Source: JBDTMT01 sp033764095 (GTDB lineage Bacteria > Desulfobacterota > Binatia > HRBIN30 > CADEER01). From it: a stretch of DNA of 29,653 nucleotides. Location: positions 1 to 29,653 of the forward strand of contig JANRJF010000353.1 in NCBI GenBank assembly GCA_033764095.1. The letters are read 5' to 3'. A model generated the notes under the pieces. It searched no databases, was not told the DNA's origin, and saw only the letters and a program-made list of their open reading frames with translations. Positions within the stretch are counted from its first letter, which is position 1. Every line of letters starts with the position of its first letter. Positions 15,815-24,904 of this stretch are shown piece by piece. The position numbers were made by a program, and so were the translations under genes.

Positions 15815-17325
15815 GCCACCACTCCGCGGACGCGCGCCCGCCCGCTGCTCGGCAGGTGCACCACGATGCGCGTGCCGGCGGCGGCGTCGGCGCCGAGCAC
15901 GATGCTGCCGCCGTGGTCGTCGACGATCGCCTTCACCACCGCCAGCCCGAGGCCGGTGCCGCCGGCGTCGGACCAGGTGGTGAAGAACGGCTCGAAGATG
16001 CGGCCGCGCAGCTCCGCCGGGATGCCGTCGCCACCGTCCTCGACCAGCAGCGCCACCGACGGCTGCTCGTAGAGGCCGTCCGCCGTGGTGAAGGAGGACT
16101 CGGTGAGGGAGACGCGCACCCGCCCGTCGCGCGGCGTGGCGCGCAGCGCGTTGCTCAGCAGGTTCATGGCGATCTGCTGGATCTGGTCGGCGTCGGCGGT
16201 GACGCGCGGCAGCGCCGCCGGGCAGCGGTACTCCAGGCGCACGCCGCGCCGCCGCGCCTCGCCCTCCAGCAGGTCGACGATGACGCCGATCGGTGGACCG
16301 AGCTCGATGTCGGCCATGTGCGGCGCCTTGCGGCGCGCGAAGCTGAGCAGCTGCTCGACGATGCCGGCGATGCGCGCCGTCTGCTCGTCGAGGATGCGCG
16401 CCGTGCGCAGCACGTCGGCGGGCAGGTCGGCGCGCGCCGCCAGCGCGCGCGCCCGGCCGCTGAGGATCTGCAGCGGCGAGCCGATCTCGTGCGCCAGCCC
16501 GGCCGACAGCTGGCCGACGGTGATCAGCTTGTCGGCGTGCAGCAGCGCCTGCTCGAGCAGCTCGCGCGATTCGGCGGCGGCGAGCAGCTGCTGGCGTGCC
16601 TGGTCGAGCTCGCGCACCATGGCGTTGAACTCGGCCATCATGCGGCCGAGCTCGTCGTTGCGCCGCGACGGCACGGTCGCGCTCAGGTCGCCCTTGCGCA
16701 CCGCCAGCATCGCCGCGTTGACGCTGGCCAGCGGCCGGCGCACGTAGACCAGCAACAGCAGCCAGCCGACGAAGGTGATGCCCGCGATCAGAGTCAGGCT
16801 GGAGGTGATCGCCGAGCGCAGCGTCCGCCGCAGGTCGTCGTTCAGCGCGGCGAGCGGCCGCACGATGGCGATCGCGCCGAGCGCGTGCTCGGCGTCGCGC
16901 CACAGCGGGTAGATGCCGACCAGCCGGCCCACCCCGTTCGGTCCCTCGAAGCGCACGATCGGCTGCGCATTGGCCTCCACTCGCCGCGCCGCCGCGCCGA
17001 GCTCGGCGACCAGCGCGTCGGCGTCGGCCGACGGCGCCTGGCTGGAGGAATGGGTCAGGGTGCCATCGCGGTCGACGACGAAGACGTCGATCTCCGGTTC
17101 GCCGGTCTCCAGCGAGTCGAGGATCTCGCGGATGTCGGCGGTCTGCCGATCGCGCAGCGAGTTCTCCATCGCCACCTGCACCGCCACCGCCAGGGTGCGG
17201 AAGTCGCGCTCGGCGGTGTTGGTCAGATCGCGGCGCTCCTGGGCGTACTGCCAGAACCCGTAGGTGCCGAGGATCAGGCTGCTGACCAGGCCGAGGCCGA
17301 GGGTGAGCTTGGTCGAGATGCGCAC
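15811..17325 (-). CDS. Membrane sensor histidine kinase
   Basis: A 504-residue sensor kinase. Helix 1 (about 6-25) and helix 2 (about 172-194) bracket a ~145-residue periplasmic region with a Cache/PAS-like strand pattern (IDVFVVDRDGTLTHSS). A HAMP linker follows (195-245), then the H-box with phospho-accepting His279 in GLAHEIGSPLQ, the N-box (MNLLSNALRAT), the G1 box (VEDGGDGIP) and FEPFFTTW with G2 (GGTGLGLAVVK). This matches kinases that pair with NtrC-type regulators. The GTG start at 17325 has GGAGG 8 nt upstream; longer frames would run antisense through the adaptor gene. The signal is unknown; periplasmic metal or a toxic compound exported by the neighbouring pump is a reasonable guess. 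Confidence 0.92.
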   Translation of the reverse strand: MRISTKLTLGLGLVSSLILGTYGFWQYAQERRDLTNTAERDFRTLAVAVQVAMENSLRDRQTADIREILDSLETGEPEIDVFVVDRDGTLTHSSSQAPSADADALVAELGAAARRVEANAQPIVRFEGPNGVGRLVGIYPLWRDAEHALGAIAIVRPLAALNDDLRRTLRSAITSSLTLIAGITFVGWLLLLVYVRRPLASVNAAMLAVRKGDLSATVPSRRNDELGRMMAEFNAMVRELDQARQQLLAAAESRELLEQALLHADKLITVGQLSAGLAHEIGSPLQILSGRARALAARADLPADVLRTARILDEQTARIAGIVEQLLSFARRKAPHMADIELGPPIGVIVDLLEGEARRRGVRLEYRCPAALPRVTADADQIQQIAMNLLSNALRATPRDGRVRVSLTESSFTTADGLYEQPSVALLVEDGGDGIPAELRGRIFEPFFTTWSDAGGTGLGLAVVKAIVDDHGGSIVLGADAAAGTRIVVHLPSSGRARVRGVVA

Positions 17326-17347
17326 GGTGTCGGCCTCCAGTGTGTGG

Positions 17348-17363
17348 CAGAAGTGCACATCTG
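17348..17363. promoter_or_regulatory. Candidate enhancer palindrome for the NtrC-type regulator
   Basis: CAGAAGTGCACATCTG is a 16-bp palindrome with mismatches only at one symmetric pair. Its centre lies about 80 bp upstream of the -24 element at 17434 and about 30 bp from the kinase start, a typical position for an upstream activator site and for autoregulation. Confidence 0.45.
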
Positions 17364-17433
17364 TTTCAAATCGGCACGCCTCGGCTCCGCGGCTTGCGAG
17401 AAAAGGCGCGGCATCGAGGATGGCAGGCGAGCC

Positions 17434-17449
17434 TGGCGTGCGGGTTGCT
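17434..17449 (+). promoter_or_regulatory. Sigma-54 promoter of the efflux operon
   Basis: TGGCGTG-CGGG-TTGCT matches the TGGCACG-N4-TTGCW consensus, with GG (-24) and GC (-12) separated by exactly 10 bp. It points to the RND operon, and the sigma-54-type activator is encoded divergently. Predicted transcription start is near 17460, almost at the ATG at 17462. Confidence 0.65.
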
Positions 17450-17461
17450 GAACCGGCCGGC

Positions 17462-18589
17462 ATGCGTCGTCCGATCTCCGCCGCCTGGGTGCTGCTGCCG
17501 CTTGGAGCCGTCCTGCTGCTTCCCGCCATCGGTTGTTCGGGTCCGCCCGCCGCCCCGGCGGCCGACCGGGTGCCCGAGGAGCCGCTGCCCGACGGGGTGG
17601 TGAAGATCCCCGAGGCGTCGCTGCCGTTCATTGCCGTGCAGCCGGTGCGGGTCGAATCGGGCGAGGCGGTGCTCACCCTGCCGGCGCACGTCGCCTTCCA
17701 GGACGGCGCGCTGGCCGAGGTCGGCGCGCCGCTCGCCGGCCGCGTGACGCAAGTACACGTGCGCACCGGCGACACGGTGCGCGCCGGCGAACCGCTGGTG
17801 ACGCTCGACTGTCCGGAAGCGGCGGCGGTGCGCGCCGCGGTGAAGACCGCGCGCGTGTCGCTGCGCGAGGCGCGCCTGGCGCGCGACCGCGAGCGCCGCA
17901 TGCTGGAGCAGGGCGTCGGCACCGAACGTGACACGCTCGCCGCCGAAACCCAGGTGGCGGAGCTGGAGGCGGAGTTGGCGCGTGCCGAGGCGGCCGCCGC
18001 CTCGGTCGGCGACCAATCCGGCACCACCGTCGTGCTGCGCGCGCCGATCGGCGGCGAGGTGATCAGCCGGCGGGCGACCGACGGCATGGCGGTGCAGCCG
18101 GGCGGTGACGCGCTGGTGGAGGTCGGCGACACGAACCAGCTGTGGATCGTCGGCGACGTCTTCGAGCGCGACCTGCCGGCGGTGCACGACGGCGCCCGCG
18201 CCGCGGTCGAGTTCCCCTCGATGCAGGGAGCGCTGTCCGGCCGCGTCGTCTCGATCGGCGCGGTGGTCACCAGCGGGCTGCGCACCGCGCCAGTGCGCGT
18301 CGCGCTCGACGCCGACGCCGGCGTGCTGCGACCCGGCATGTACGGGCGCCTGCGGCTCGACGGCGCCGCGGTCGGCGGCCCGACGCTGCCCAGCGAGGCC
18401 GTCCTGATCAAAGGCAAGGACTCGGTCGTCTACGTCGAGCAGGCGCCGCTCACCTACGCCCGCCGCACGGTGACCGTCGGCCGTCCGGTCGACGGCAAGG
18501 TGCACGTCTTCTCCGGCCTGACGGCCGACGACAAGGTCGTCGTGCACGGTGCGCTGTTCCTCGACGGCGCCGCCGATCAGTTGATCTGA
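17462..18589 (+). CDS. RND efflux periplasmic adaptor lipoprotein (CzcB/CusB-like)
   Basis: A 375-residue membrane-fusion protein joining the inner-membrane pump to the outer-membrane channel. Residues 1-25 are a lipoprotein signal with lipobox AIGC (Cys25). The order is typical: barrel-sandwich half (PLAGRVTQVHVRTGDTVRAGEPLVTLD broken over two strands), a coiled hairpin of about 80 residues rich in Ala/Glu/Arg, the second lipoyl half (LRAPIGGEVISRRATDGM), a beta-barrel (LWIVGDVFERDLPAV) and a membrane-proximal domain ending FLDGAADQLI. ATG 17462 gives the lipobox signal; ATG 17420 is the upstream alternative but lies before the sigma-54 promoter. No clear ribosome site, so the mRNA may be nearly leaderless. 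Likely metal or small-molecule export. Confidence 0.88.
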   Translation: MRRPISAAWVLLPLGAVLLLPAIGCSGPPAAPAADRVPEEPLPDGVVKIPEASLPFIAVQPVRVESGEAVLTLPAHVAFQDGALAEVGAPLAGRVTQVHVRTGDTVRAGEPLVTLDCPEAAAVRAAVKTARVSLREARLARDRERRMLEQGVGTERDTLAAETQVAELEAELARAEAAAASVGDQSGTTVVLRAPIGGEVISRRATDGMAVQPGGDALVEVGDTNQLWIVGDVFERDLPAVHDGARAAVEFPSMQGALSGRVVSIGAVVTSGLRTAPVRVALDADAGVLRPGMYGRLRLDGAAVGGPTLPSEAVLIKGKDSVVYVEQAPLTYARRTVTVGRPVDGKVHVFSGLTADDKVVVHGALFLDGAADQLI

Positions 18590-18623
18590 CCGGCCGTCCA
18601 CCCTCGCGCCCCCCATACGCGCC

Positions 18624-21600
18624 GTGTTGCGTCCCATCCTGCAGTTCTGCATCAGCCGCCGCCTGCCGGTGCTGGCCGTCACCCTCGGCATCGCCGCCTA
18701 CGGCGTCATGTCCTACCTGGCGACGCCAATCGAGGCGTTTCCCGACGTCACCAACCTGCAGGTCACGGTGATCGCGCAGGCCCCCGGCCTGGCCCCCGAA
18801 GAGATGGAGCGCCAGGTGACGGTGCCGCTCGAGCGCGCCCTCAACGGCACGCCCGAGATGATCCAGATGCGCAGCGAGAGCCTGTTCGGGCTGACGCTGA
18901 TCGGGCTGACCTTCGACGACCGCGCCGATCCGTTCAAGGCGCGCACGCTGGTCAGCGAGCGCCTCGCCTCGGCCGGGCTGCCGGAGGGCATCGAGGTGAG
19001 CCTCTCGCCCGAGGCGACGCCGCTCGGCGAGATCTACCAGTTCCGCGTCGTCAGCGACCGCCACAACCAGACCGAGACCCGCTCCGAGCTGGAGTGGACG
19101 ATCGGCCGCGTGCTGCGCCAGGTGCCGGGCGTCGCCGACGTGGTCTCGTTCGGCGGCTTCCTGAAGGAGATCCACGTGCAGGTCGATCCGTCGCGCCTGG
19201 CGGCGCACGACCTGGCGCTGGCCGACGTGACCGAGGCGCTGGAGCGCTCCAACCGCAACGTCGGCGGCGGTTTCCTGCGCCACGGCGATCAGGAGCTGGT
19301 GGTGCGCGGCGTCGGCTATCTGCGCAGCGCGCAGGACGTGCAGGCGATCGTGCTGAAGACCGAGCAGGGGACACCGGTGACCATCGGCGACGTCGCCACC
19401 GTGGTCGTCTCGCACACGCCGCGCCGCGGCAGCGTCGGCTACAACCTGGAGCCGAACGTCACCGAGGGCTTCGTGCTGCTGCGCCGCGGCGAGAACCCCA
19501 GCGCCGTGCTCGACGCGGTGCACGCCAAGGTGCAGGAGCTGAACGACACCATCCTGCCGCGCGGCATGCGCATCGTGCCCTTCTACGACCGCAGCACGCT
19601 GGTCGAGCACACGCTGTCGACCGTGCACGAGAACCTGCTGCACGGCTTTCTGCTGGTCGTCGGCGTCGTCTGGCTCTTCCTGCGCAGCCTGCGCTGCTCG
19701 CTGATCGTCGCGTCGGTCATCCCGCTGGCGCTGCTCAGCGCGTTCATCGGGCTGCGCGCCATCGGCCTGCCGGCGAATCTCATCTCGATGGGCGCCATCG
19801 ACTTCGGCATTCTGGTCGACGGCGCCGTGGTGCTGGTCGAGAGCGTCCTGCACGGCGCCGCGGAGAAGCGCCCGCAGCGCCCGTGGGAGCTCATGCAGGT
19901 GATCTTCCACTCCGCCCTCGACGTGGCGCGGCCGATCTTCTTCGCCATGGCGATCATCATCGCGGCGCTGATCCCGGTGTTCACGCTGGAGCGCGTCGAG
20001 GGCCGCATCTTCCGGCCGCTGTCGCTCACCTACAGCTTCGCGCTGCTCGGCGCGCTGATCTTCTCGCTGACCGTCGTGCCAGCGTTGTGCGCGACCTTCC
20101 TGCGCCTCAGGGACACGCAGATCCAGGAGCCCGCCTTCCTCACCCGGCTGCGCGCCTTCTACGCCCACCACATCGGCTGGCTGCTGCAGCGCCGCGCCGT
20201 GGTGTTCGGCGGCATCGCCCTGCTGGTCGGGCTGGCGGCGCTGGTCGGCGCGCGCATCGGCAGCGAGTTCCTGCCCGAGCTCGACGAGGGCGACTTCGTC
20301 ATCTTCGTCGAGATGCCGCCCAGCATCTCGCTGGAGAAGGGCATCGAGGTGCTGCAGGAGGTGCGCCGCCGCATCCTCGTCTTCCCGGAAGTGCTGGAGA
20401 CGATGAGCGAGCACGGGCGGCCCGAGGACGGCACCGACAACGAGGGCGTCAACATGAGCGAGACCTTCGTGCGCCTGGCGCCGAAGGAACGCTGGCGGCG
20501 CGGCGTCGACAAGGACGCGCTGGTCGAGGAGATGCGCGCCTCGCTCACCCAGATCCCCGGCGTCAACTTCAACTTCTCGCAGCCGATCAAGGACAACGTC
20601 GAAGAGGCGGTGAGCGGCGTGCGCGGCAAGATCGTGCTCAAGGTATTCGGCACCGACCTCGACCAGATGCGCGAGACGCTGGAGCAGTCGGTGCGCGTGC
20701 TGCAGAACGTGCCGGGGGTCGTCGACCTCGGCCTCTACCGCGACTCCAACGTGCCGCAGTTGCAGGTGGTGCTCGACCGCCCGGCGCTGGCGCGCGCCGG
20801 CATCAGCGTCAGCGCCGCGCAGGACGTGGTCGAGACGGCGCTCGGCGGCCGCGTCGCCACCGAGCTGTGGGAGAACGAGCGGCCGGTGCCGGTGCGGGTG
20901 ATCTTCCCGCTCGCCGAGCGCGAGGACGAGGTCCAGATCGGCGACATCACCGTGCCGACGGTCGACGGCGCGCGCGTGCCGCTGCGCGACATGGCGCACA
21001 TCGAGCGCACCATCGGCCGCGCCAGCATCAACCGCGAGGCCAACAGCCGCATGCTGGCGCTCAAGTTCAACGTCGAGGGGCGTGACATGGGCTCGGTGAT
21101 CAGGGACGCCATGCGCGTGGTGCGCGAGCAGGTGCAGGTGCCGGACGGCAGCTTCCTGGTGTGGGGCGGCGAGTTCGAGAATCAGCAGCGCGCGCTCGGG
21201 CGCCTGGCGGTGATCGTGCCGATCTCGTTCGTCGCCGTCTTCGCCCTGCTCTACAGCGCGCTGGGCTCGGTGCGCAGCGCCGGCGTGGTCTTGCTGAGTG
21301 CGCCGTTCGCGATGACCGGCGGCGTCTTCGCGCTGGCGGCCACCGGCATCCCACTCTCGGTCAGCGCCGCGGTCGGCTTCATCGCGCTGCTCGGGCAGGT
21401 GTGTCTCGCCTCGCTGTTGGTGGTCAGCGCGGTCGACGAGCGGCGCCGCAACGGCGAGGAGCTGCTGCCGGCGATCGTCGCCGGCGCCGCCAGCCGCTTT
21501 CGCGCCGTGCTGCTCACCGCGCTGCTGGCGATGCTCGGCCTGATGCCGGCGGCGATCTCCAGCGGCGTCGGCAGCGAGACGCAGCGGCCGTTCGCGGTGG

Positions 21601-21734
21601 TGATCATCGGCGGGCTGCTCACCGCCGTGCCGGTGACGCTCTGCGCGTTGCCGTCGCTCTATGCCCTGATCGCGCGCAGCGCCGCGGCTGCGCCGCTGGA
21701 AGACGAGATGGCGCCGGAGGGAATCTTCTCATGA
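18624..21734 (+). CDS. Heavy-metal-type RND efflux pump (CzcA/CusA family)
   Basis: A 1036-residue inner-membrane proton antiporter, the expected family length. It begins with the first helix and IEAFPDVTNLQVTV, as in CzcA/CusA. The helix 4 proton-relay motif reads DFGILVDGAVVLVE (Asp393, Asp399, Glu406), the hallmark of heavy-metal RND pumps as opposed to multidrug AcrB types. Two large periplasmic loops with porter-domain motifs and two sets of helices follow, and the last helices include FAMTGGVFALA and GLMPAAISSGVGSETQRPFA. The start is GTG at 18624 with no obvious ribosome site, 34 bp after the adaptor. Which ion is moved (Zn/Co/Cd, Cu/Ag or another solute) cannot be read reliably. Confidence 0.92.
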   Translation: MLRPILQFCISRRLPVLAVTLGIAAYGVMSYLATPIEAFPDVTNLQVTVIAQAPGLAPEEMERQVTVPLERALNGTPEMIQMRSESLFGLTLIGLTFDDRADPFKARTLVSERLASAGLPEGIEVSLSPEATPLGEIYQFRVVSDRHNQTETRSELEWTIGRVLRQVPGVADVVSFGGFLKEIHVQVDPSRLAAHDLALADVTEALERSNRNVGGGFLRHGDQELVVRGVGYLRSAQDVQAIVLKTEQGTPVTIGDVATVVVSHTPRRGSVGYNLEPNVTEGFVLLRRGENPSAVLDAVHAKVQELNDTILPRGMRIVPFYDRSTLVEHTLSTVHENLLHGFLLVVGVVWLFLRSLRCSLIVASVIPLALLSAFIGLRAIGLPANLISMGAIDFGILVDGAVVLVESVLHGAAEKRPQRPWELMQVIFHSALDVARPIFFAMAIIIAALIPVFTLERVEGRIFRPLSLTYSFALLGALIFSLTVVPALCATFLRLRDTQIQEPAFLTRLRAFYAHHIGWLLQRRAVVFGGIALLVGLAALVGARIGSEFLPELDEGDFVIFVEMPPSISLEKGIEVLQEVRRRILVFPEVLETMSEHGRPEDGTDNEGVNMSETFVRLAPKERWRRGVDKDALVEEMRASLTQIPGVNFNFSQPIKDNVEEAVSGVRGKIVLKVFGTDLDQMRETLEQSVRVLQNVPGVVDLGLYRDSNVPQLQVVLDRPALARAGISVSAAQDVVETALGGRVATELWENERPVPVRVIFPLAEREDEVQIGDITVPTVDGARVPLRDMAHIERTIGRASINREANSRMLALKFNVEGRDMGSVIRDAMRVVREQVQVPDGSFLVWGGEFENQQRALGRLAVIVPISFVAVFALLYSALGSVRSAGVVLLSAPFAMTGGVFALAATGIPLSVSAAVGFIALLGQVCLASLLVVSAVDERRRNGEELLPAIVAGAASRFRAVLLTALLAMLGLMPAAISSGVGSETQRPFAVVIIGGLLTAVPVTLCALPSLYALIARSAAAAPLEDEMAPEGIFS

Positions 21735-23038
21735 GGTGGGCGGGGATAGTGGGCCTGTTGAGCCTGCTGGTCGTCGGCGGACCGGTCGCCGCGGCGCCGA
21801 GCCTTGCGGCCGCCAACCTGCCGGCGACGGTGACGCTCGACGACGTGCTGTCGCTGCTGGAGACGCGCAGCCCGCGCGCCGCCGCCGAGCGCGCCAGCGT
21901 CGCGGTGGTCGCCGCCGATCGGGTGACGGCGCAGACGCTGCCCAATCCGACGCTCAGCTACAGCGGGCTGCAGCTGGTCGACGGCACCAACACCGGGGCG
22001 GCCAGCGCCAACCAGGTGGTGCTGGAGCAGCCGTTGTTGATCTTCGGCCAGCGCGGCGTGCGCACCGAGGCGGCCGATCTGCGCACCGCCGCCGAGCAGG
22101 CGCGCGTCGCCAGCGCGTTGTCCGAGCTGCGCCTCAAGGTGCGGCAGGCGTTCACCACGCTGCTGGCGCGGCAGGACGAGCTGGGCGTGCTGGAGGACAG
22201 CCTGGCGGAGTTGACGCGCGTGCAGACCATCGTGCGCGGCCGCGCCGCCGCCGGCGATCGCAGCCGCTACGACGTCATGCGCATCGAGGTGCAGACGCGC
22301 ACGTTGCAGGTCGAGGTCGCCAACCTGCACACCGACATCACCGACGCCGCCGGCCAGCTCGCGGCGCTGCTCGGGGCGCCGGGCTGGCAGCCGCGCGCCA
22401 GCGGCAGCCTGAAACCGGGCGACGTGCCGACCGAGGTCGACCAATTGTGGGAGACGGCGCAGCGCCGGCGGCCGGCGTTGGTCGCCGCGCAGCGCCAGCA
22501 GGCCGCTGCGTACGGCGGTATCACCCAGGCGCGGCGCGAGGCGCTGCCGATCCCGGCGCTGGCCGCCGGCGCGCTGGTGACCAACGACGTGTACAGCACC
22601 TCGGCGTACTTCGGTCTGTCGCTGCCACTGCCGCTGTTCGATCGCAACCAGGGCGCGGTGGCCCGCGCCACCGCCGAAGCCAACGCCGAGACGCTGGCCC
22701 TGCAGGCCGAGGAAGCCGAGGCGCGCGCCGAGATCGAGCGCGCCGCGGCGGTGCTGCGCGAGCGGCGCGCGACGCTGGCGACGCTGGAGTCCGACGTCGC
22801 GCAGCGCGTGCCCGAGCTGCGCCGCATGGCCGAGGACGCCTACCGCGAGGGCAGCGGCGGCATCCTCGAGCTGCTCGATGCGTTCGGCTCGTTGAAGGAC
22901 ATCCGGCTGCGCGAGCTGCAGCAGCAGGAGGCGGCGCGGCTGGCCGAGGACGAGGTGATCGCCGCCGCCGGCCTCGACCTGCCGGACATGGACAGCGCGG
23001 TGCCGCCGCCGGCGCCGGATGCGGGGAGACCGTCATGA
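21731..23038 (+). CDS. TolC/CzcC-like outer-membrane efflux channel
   Basis: A 435-residue exported protein forming the outer-membrane duct of the RND pump. It has a signal peptide (RWAGIVGLLSLLVVGGPVAAA) and two OEP repeats of long coiled helices with beta segments: the first around TLPNPTLSYSGLQLV and the second around LAAGALVTNDVYSTSAYFGLSLPLPLFDRNQG, which is the conserved strand-to-helix switch of CzcC-type channels. Helices rich in Ala/Glu/Arg and the YREGSGGILELLDA motif near the C-terminus complete the family pattern. Its ATG overlaps the pump's TGA (ATGA), so the two are translationally coupled. No lipobox is seen. Confidence 0.9.
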   Translation: MRWAGIVGLLSLLVVGGPVAAAPSLAAANLPATVTLDDVLSLLETRSPRAAAERASVAVVAADRVTAQTLPNPTLSYSGLQLVDGTNTGAASANQVVLEQPLLIFGQRGVRTEAADLRTAAEQARVASALSELRLKVRQAFTTLLARQDELGVLEDSLAELTRVQTIVRGRAAAGDRSRYDVMRIEVQTRTLQVEVANLHTDITDAAGQLAALLGAPGWQPRASGSLKPGDVPTEVDQLWETAQRRRPALVAAQRQQAAAYGGITQARREALPIPALAAGALVTNDVYSTSAYFGLSLPLPLFDRNQGAVARATAEANAETLALQAEEAEARAEIERAAAVLRERRATLATLESDVAQRVPELRRMAEDAYREGSGGILELLDAFGSLKDIRLRELQQQEAARLAEDEVIAAAGLDLPDMDSAVPPPAPDAGRPS

Positions 23039-23787
23039 AGCCACTCGACCAATCCGCCGATCTGCAGAGCTACTATCGCGACCCCGAGGTGGTGCGCGCC
23101 TACCTGGCGCGGCGCACGGCGCAGCCGTTCAACGGCTTCCTGCATCGGGCGCAGGTCGGCTTCCTCAATGCCGCGCTGCGCGAGTGCCGGCCGGGCGAGA
23201 CGTTGGAGATCGCGCCCGGGCCGGCGCGCCTCACCGCCGACATCGACCCGCAGCCGCACCTCACCGTGCTCGACGCCAGTCCGGCGATGCTGGCGCTTGC
23301 GCGCCAGCGGCTGCGCCAGCGCCAGCCCGGCTGTCGCTTCCTGCAGGGCGACGCGTTCCGCCTGCCGTTCGCCGACGGCCGCTTCGACTTCGTCTTCACC
23401 CTCAAGCTCATTCGCCACTTTCAACTGGTCGACCGGCAGCGGCTGTACGCCGAGATCCGCCGCGTGCTGCGCGGCGGCGGCGCCCTGGTGCTCGACGCGC
23501 AGAACCGCGCCGTCAGCCAGCCGCACCGCGAGGCGCAGGGGGTCGAGCGCTACCGCATCTACGACGTGCTCTACGACCTGCCGGAGCTGGTCGGCGAGCT
23601 GGAGGGCGCCGGCTTCCGCGTCCGCCGCGTCGACGGCATCGCGCGCCACTTCCGCCTGCAGCGCACGATGAACCGCCTGCGCCACGTCGGCCTGGCCGGC
23701 GCCGCGCGGCGGCTGATCGGCCTGGTCGAGCGCGTCCCGGGCGGCTCGCCGTCGACCTGGATGGTGCTGGCGGAGGTGCGGTCGTGA
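23035..23787 (+). CDS. Class I SAM-dependent methyltransferase, efflux-operon member
   Basis: A 250-residue Methyltransf_11/25-type enzyme. Motif I is TLEIAPGPARLT, motif II LTVLDAS, then FLQGDAFRLPFADGRFDFVFTL and RRVLRGGGALVLDA, the standard Rossmann order. Its ATG overlaps the channel gene's TGA (ATGA) with GGGGAG upstream, so it belongs to the efflux transcript. The pairing with an export pump and an HprK-like protein suggests modification of the exported compound or of an envelope component; the sequence does not say which. The C-terminal third (RTMNRLRHVGLAGAARRLIGLVERVPGG) is helical and basic. Confidence 0.8.
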   Translation: MKPLDQSADLQSYYRDPEVVRAYLARRTAQPFNGFLHRAQVGFLNAALRECRPGETLEIAPGPARLTADIDPQPHLTVLDASPAMLALARQRLRQRQPGCRFLQGDAFRLPFADGRFDFVFTLKLIRHFQLVDRQRLYAEIRRVLRGGGALVLDAQNRAVSQPHREAQGVERYRIYDVLYDLPELVGELEGAGFRVRRVDGIARHFRLQRTMNRLRHVGLAGAARRLIGLVERVPGGSPSTWMVLAEVRS

Positions 23788-24902
23788 CGCCGGCCCCGGC
23801 GCCCGACGGGCGCATCGACGTCGTGCTCTCCACCCTGCCGGCGACGCTGGCCAGCGCGCACCCGGAGTTCATGGCTTACGCGGCGGCGCATCTTGCGCCG
23901 CTGCGCGTTGCCGGCGGGCAGGCGCCGGTGGTCGAGGCCAGCCTCGCCTGGCACGAGGACATCCCGCCGCTCGATCGGCTCGCCGCCTATCCCGAGCTCG
24001 CCGACATGGAGCGCGTCGACCGCGACGTCTATCGCAACGCGACGCGCATCGCCTGGTTCCGCATCGACGAGCTGCCGTCGCTCTTCCTGCGCTTCGCCTG
24101 GGACGGCCGGCGCCTGCGCGTGCACGGCGACTTCTTCGTCTACCTGAGCCAGAACCCGTACCAGAACTGGTTGAAGCGCGGCCTGCGCCGCCGCCACCTG
24201 GCGCGCCTGCGGCAGCGGCGCTTCACTACGCTGCTCTACTACCTGCTCTACTACCCGTGCTTCTGGGTGCTGGAGCGGACCCGCGATCTGCATCCCATCC
24301 ACGCCGCCGGCGTCGAGATGCAGGGCAACGTCGTCGTGCTCGCCGGCCCCAGCGGGGTGGGGAAGTCGACGCTGGTCACCGGCCTCGCCGGCGCTTCCAA
24401 CGCGCGCCTCTTGTCGGACACCTTCCTGCTGCACCGCGGCGCCACCATGTGCGCGGTGCCCGAGCCGCTGCTGCTCGACACCTGGAGTCAGCGCTGGCTC
24501 GGCGAGGCGGCCGTGCACCTGCGCAGCATTCCGCATCGCTATTGCCTGTCGCGCAACGGCTTCCACTGGCCGGCCGAGCGCAACAGCGGCGGCGGCGTGG
24601 CGCGCCTGCTGCTCTTCCCGCAGCGCTCCAGCTCGCACTATCTGCGCCCGCTCTCGCCCGCCACCGCGCGCGGCCGCCTGAGCGCCAGCAATCTCATCGT
24701 CAACGACCTGCGCCGCTACTGGGCCTTCTCGTCGGTGCTCGAGCTCATCGATCCGACCTCGCTGGTGCTGGCCCGCGAGGAGAGCCTGGCGACGCTCAGC
24801 GACGCGGTGCCGGCCTACGAGCTCGGCCTCTCGCCGCGCGACACCCGCGCCGCCGTCGCCGAGGATCTCGACGCGATCCTGCCGGCCCCGGCGTTCGCCT
24901 AG
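23784..24902 (+). CDS. HprK-like P-loop kinase/ATPase
   Basis: A 372-residue protein. From about residue 168 it resembles the HPr kinase/phosphorylase C-terminal fold: LHPIHAAGVEM leads into the P-loop GPSGVGKST (188-196), followed by a short helix and the Asp-bearing strand LLSDTFLLH (about 209-217). The first ~165 residues contain a YLLYYPCFWVLERTRDLH segment and an otherwise unfamiliar domain. HprK-like proteins outside Firmicutes often sit in biosynthetic or polysaccharide loci, and no HPr gene is visible here. It starts with GTG overlapping the methyltransferase stop (GTGA), with GGAGG upstream, and is the last gene of the operon. The real substrate is unknown. Confidence 0.7.
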   Translation: MTPAPAPDGRIDVVLSTLPATLASAHPEFMAYAAAHLAPLRVAGGQAPVVEASLAWHEDIPPLDRLAAYPELADMERVDRDVYRNATRIAWFRIDELPSLFLRFAWDGRRLRVHGDFFVYLSQNPYQNWLKRGLRRRHLARLRQRRFTTLLYYLLYYPCFWVLERTRDLHPIHAAGVEMQGNVVVLAGPSGVGKSTLVTGLAGASNARLLSDTFLLHRGATMCAVPEPLLLDTWSQRWLGEAAVHLRSIPHRYCLSRNGFHWPAERNSGGGVARLLLFPQRSSSHYLRPLSPATARGRLSASNLIVNDLRRYWAFSSVLELIDPTSLVLAREESLATLSDAVPAYELGLSPRDTRAAVAEDLDAILPAPAFA

Positions 24903-24904
24903 TC

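Noticed and set aside
18450..20999. 849-residue minus-strand open frame opposite the RND pump
   Set aside because: Low-complexity His/Arg/Asp composition and no family pattern; the plus strand is an unambiguous CzcA/CusA pump.
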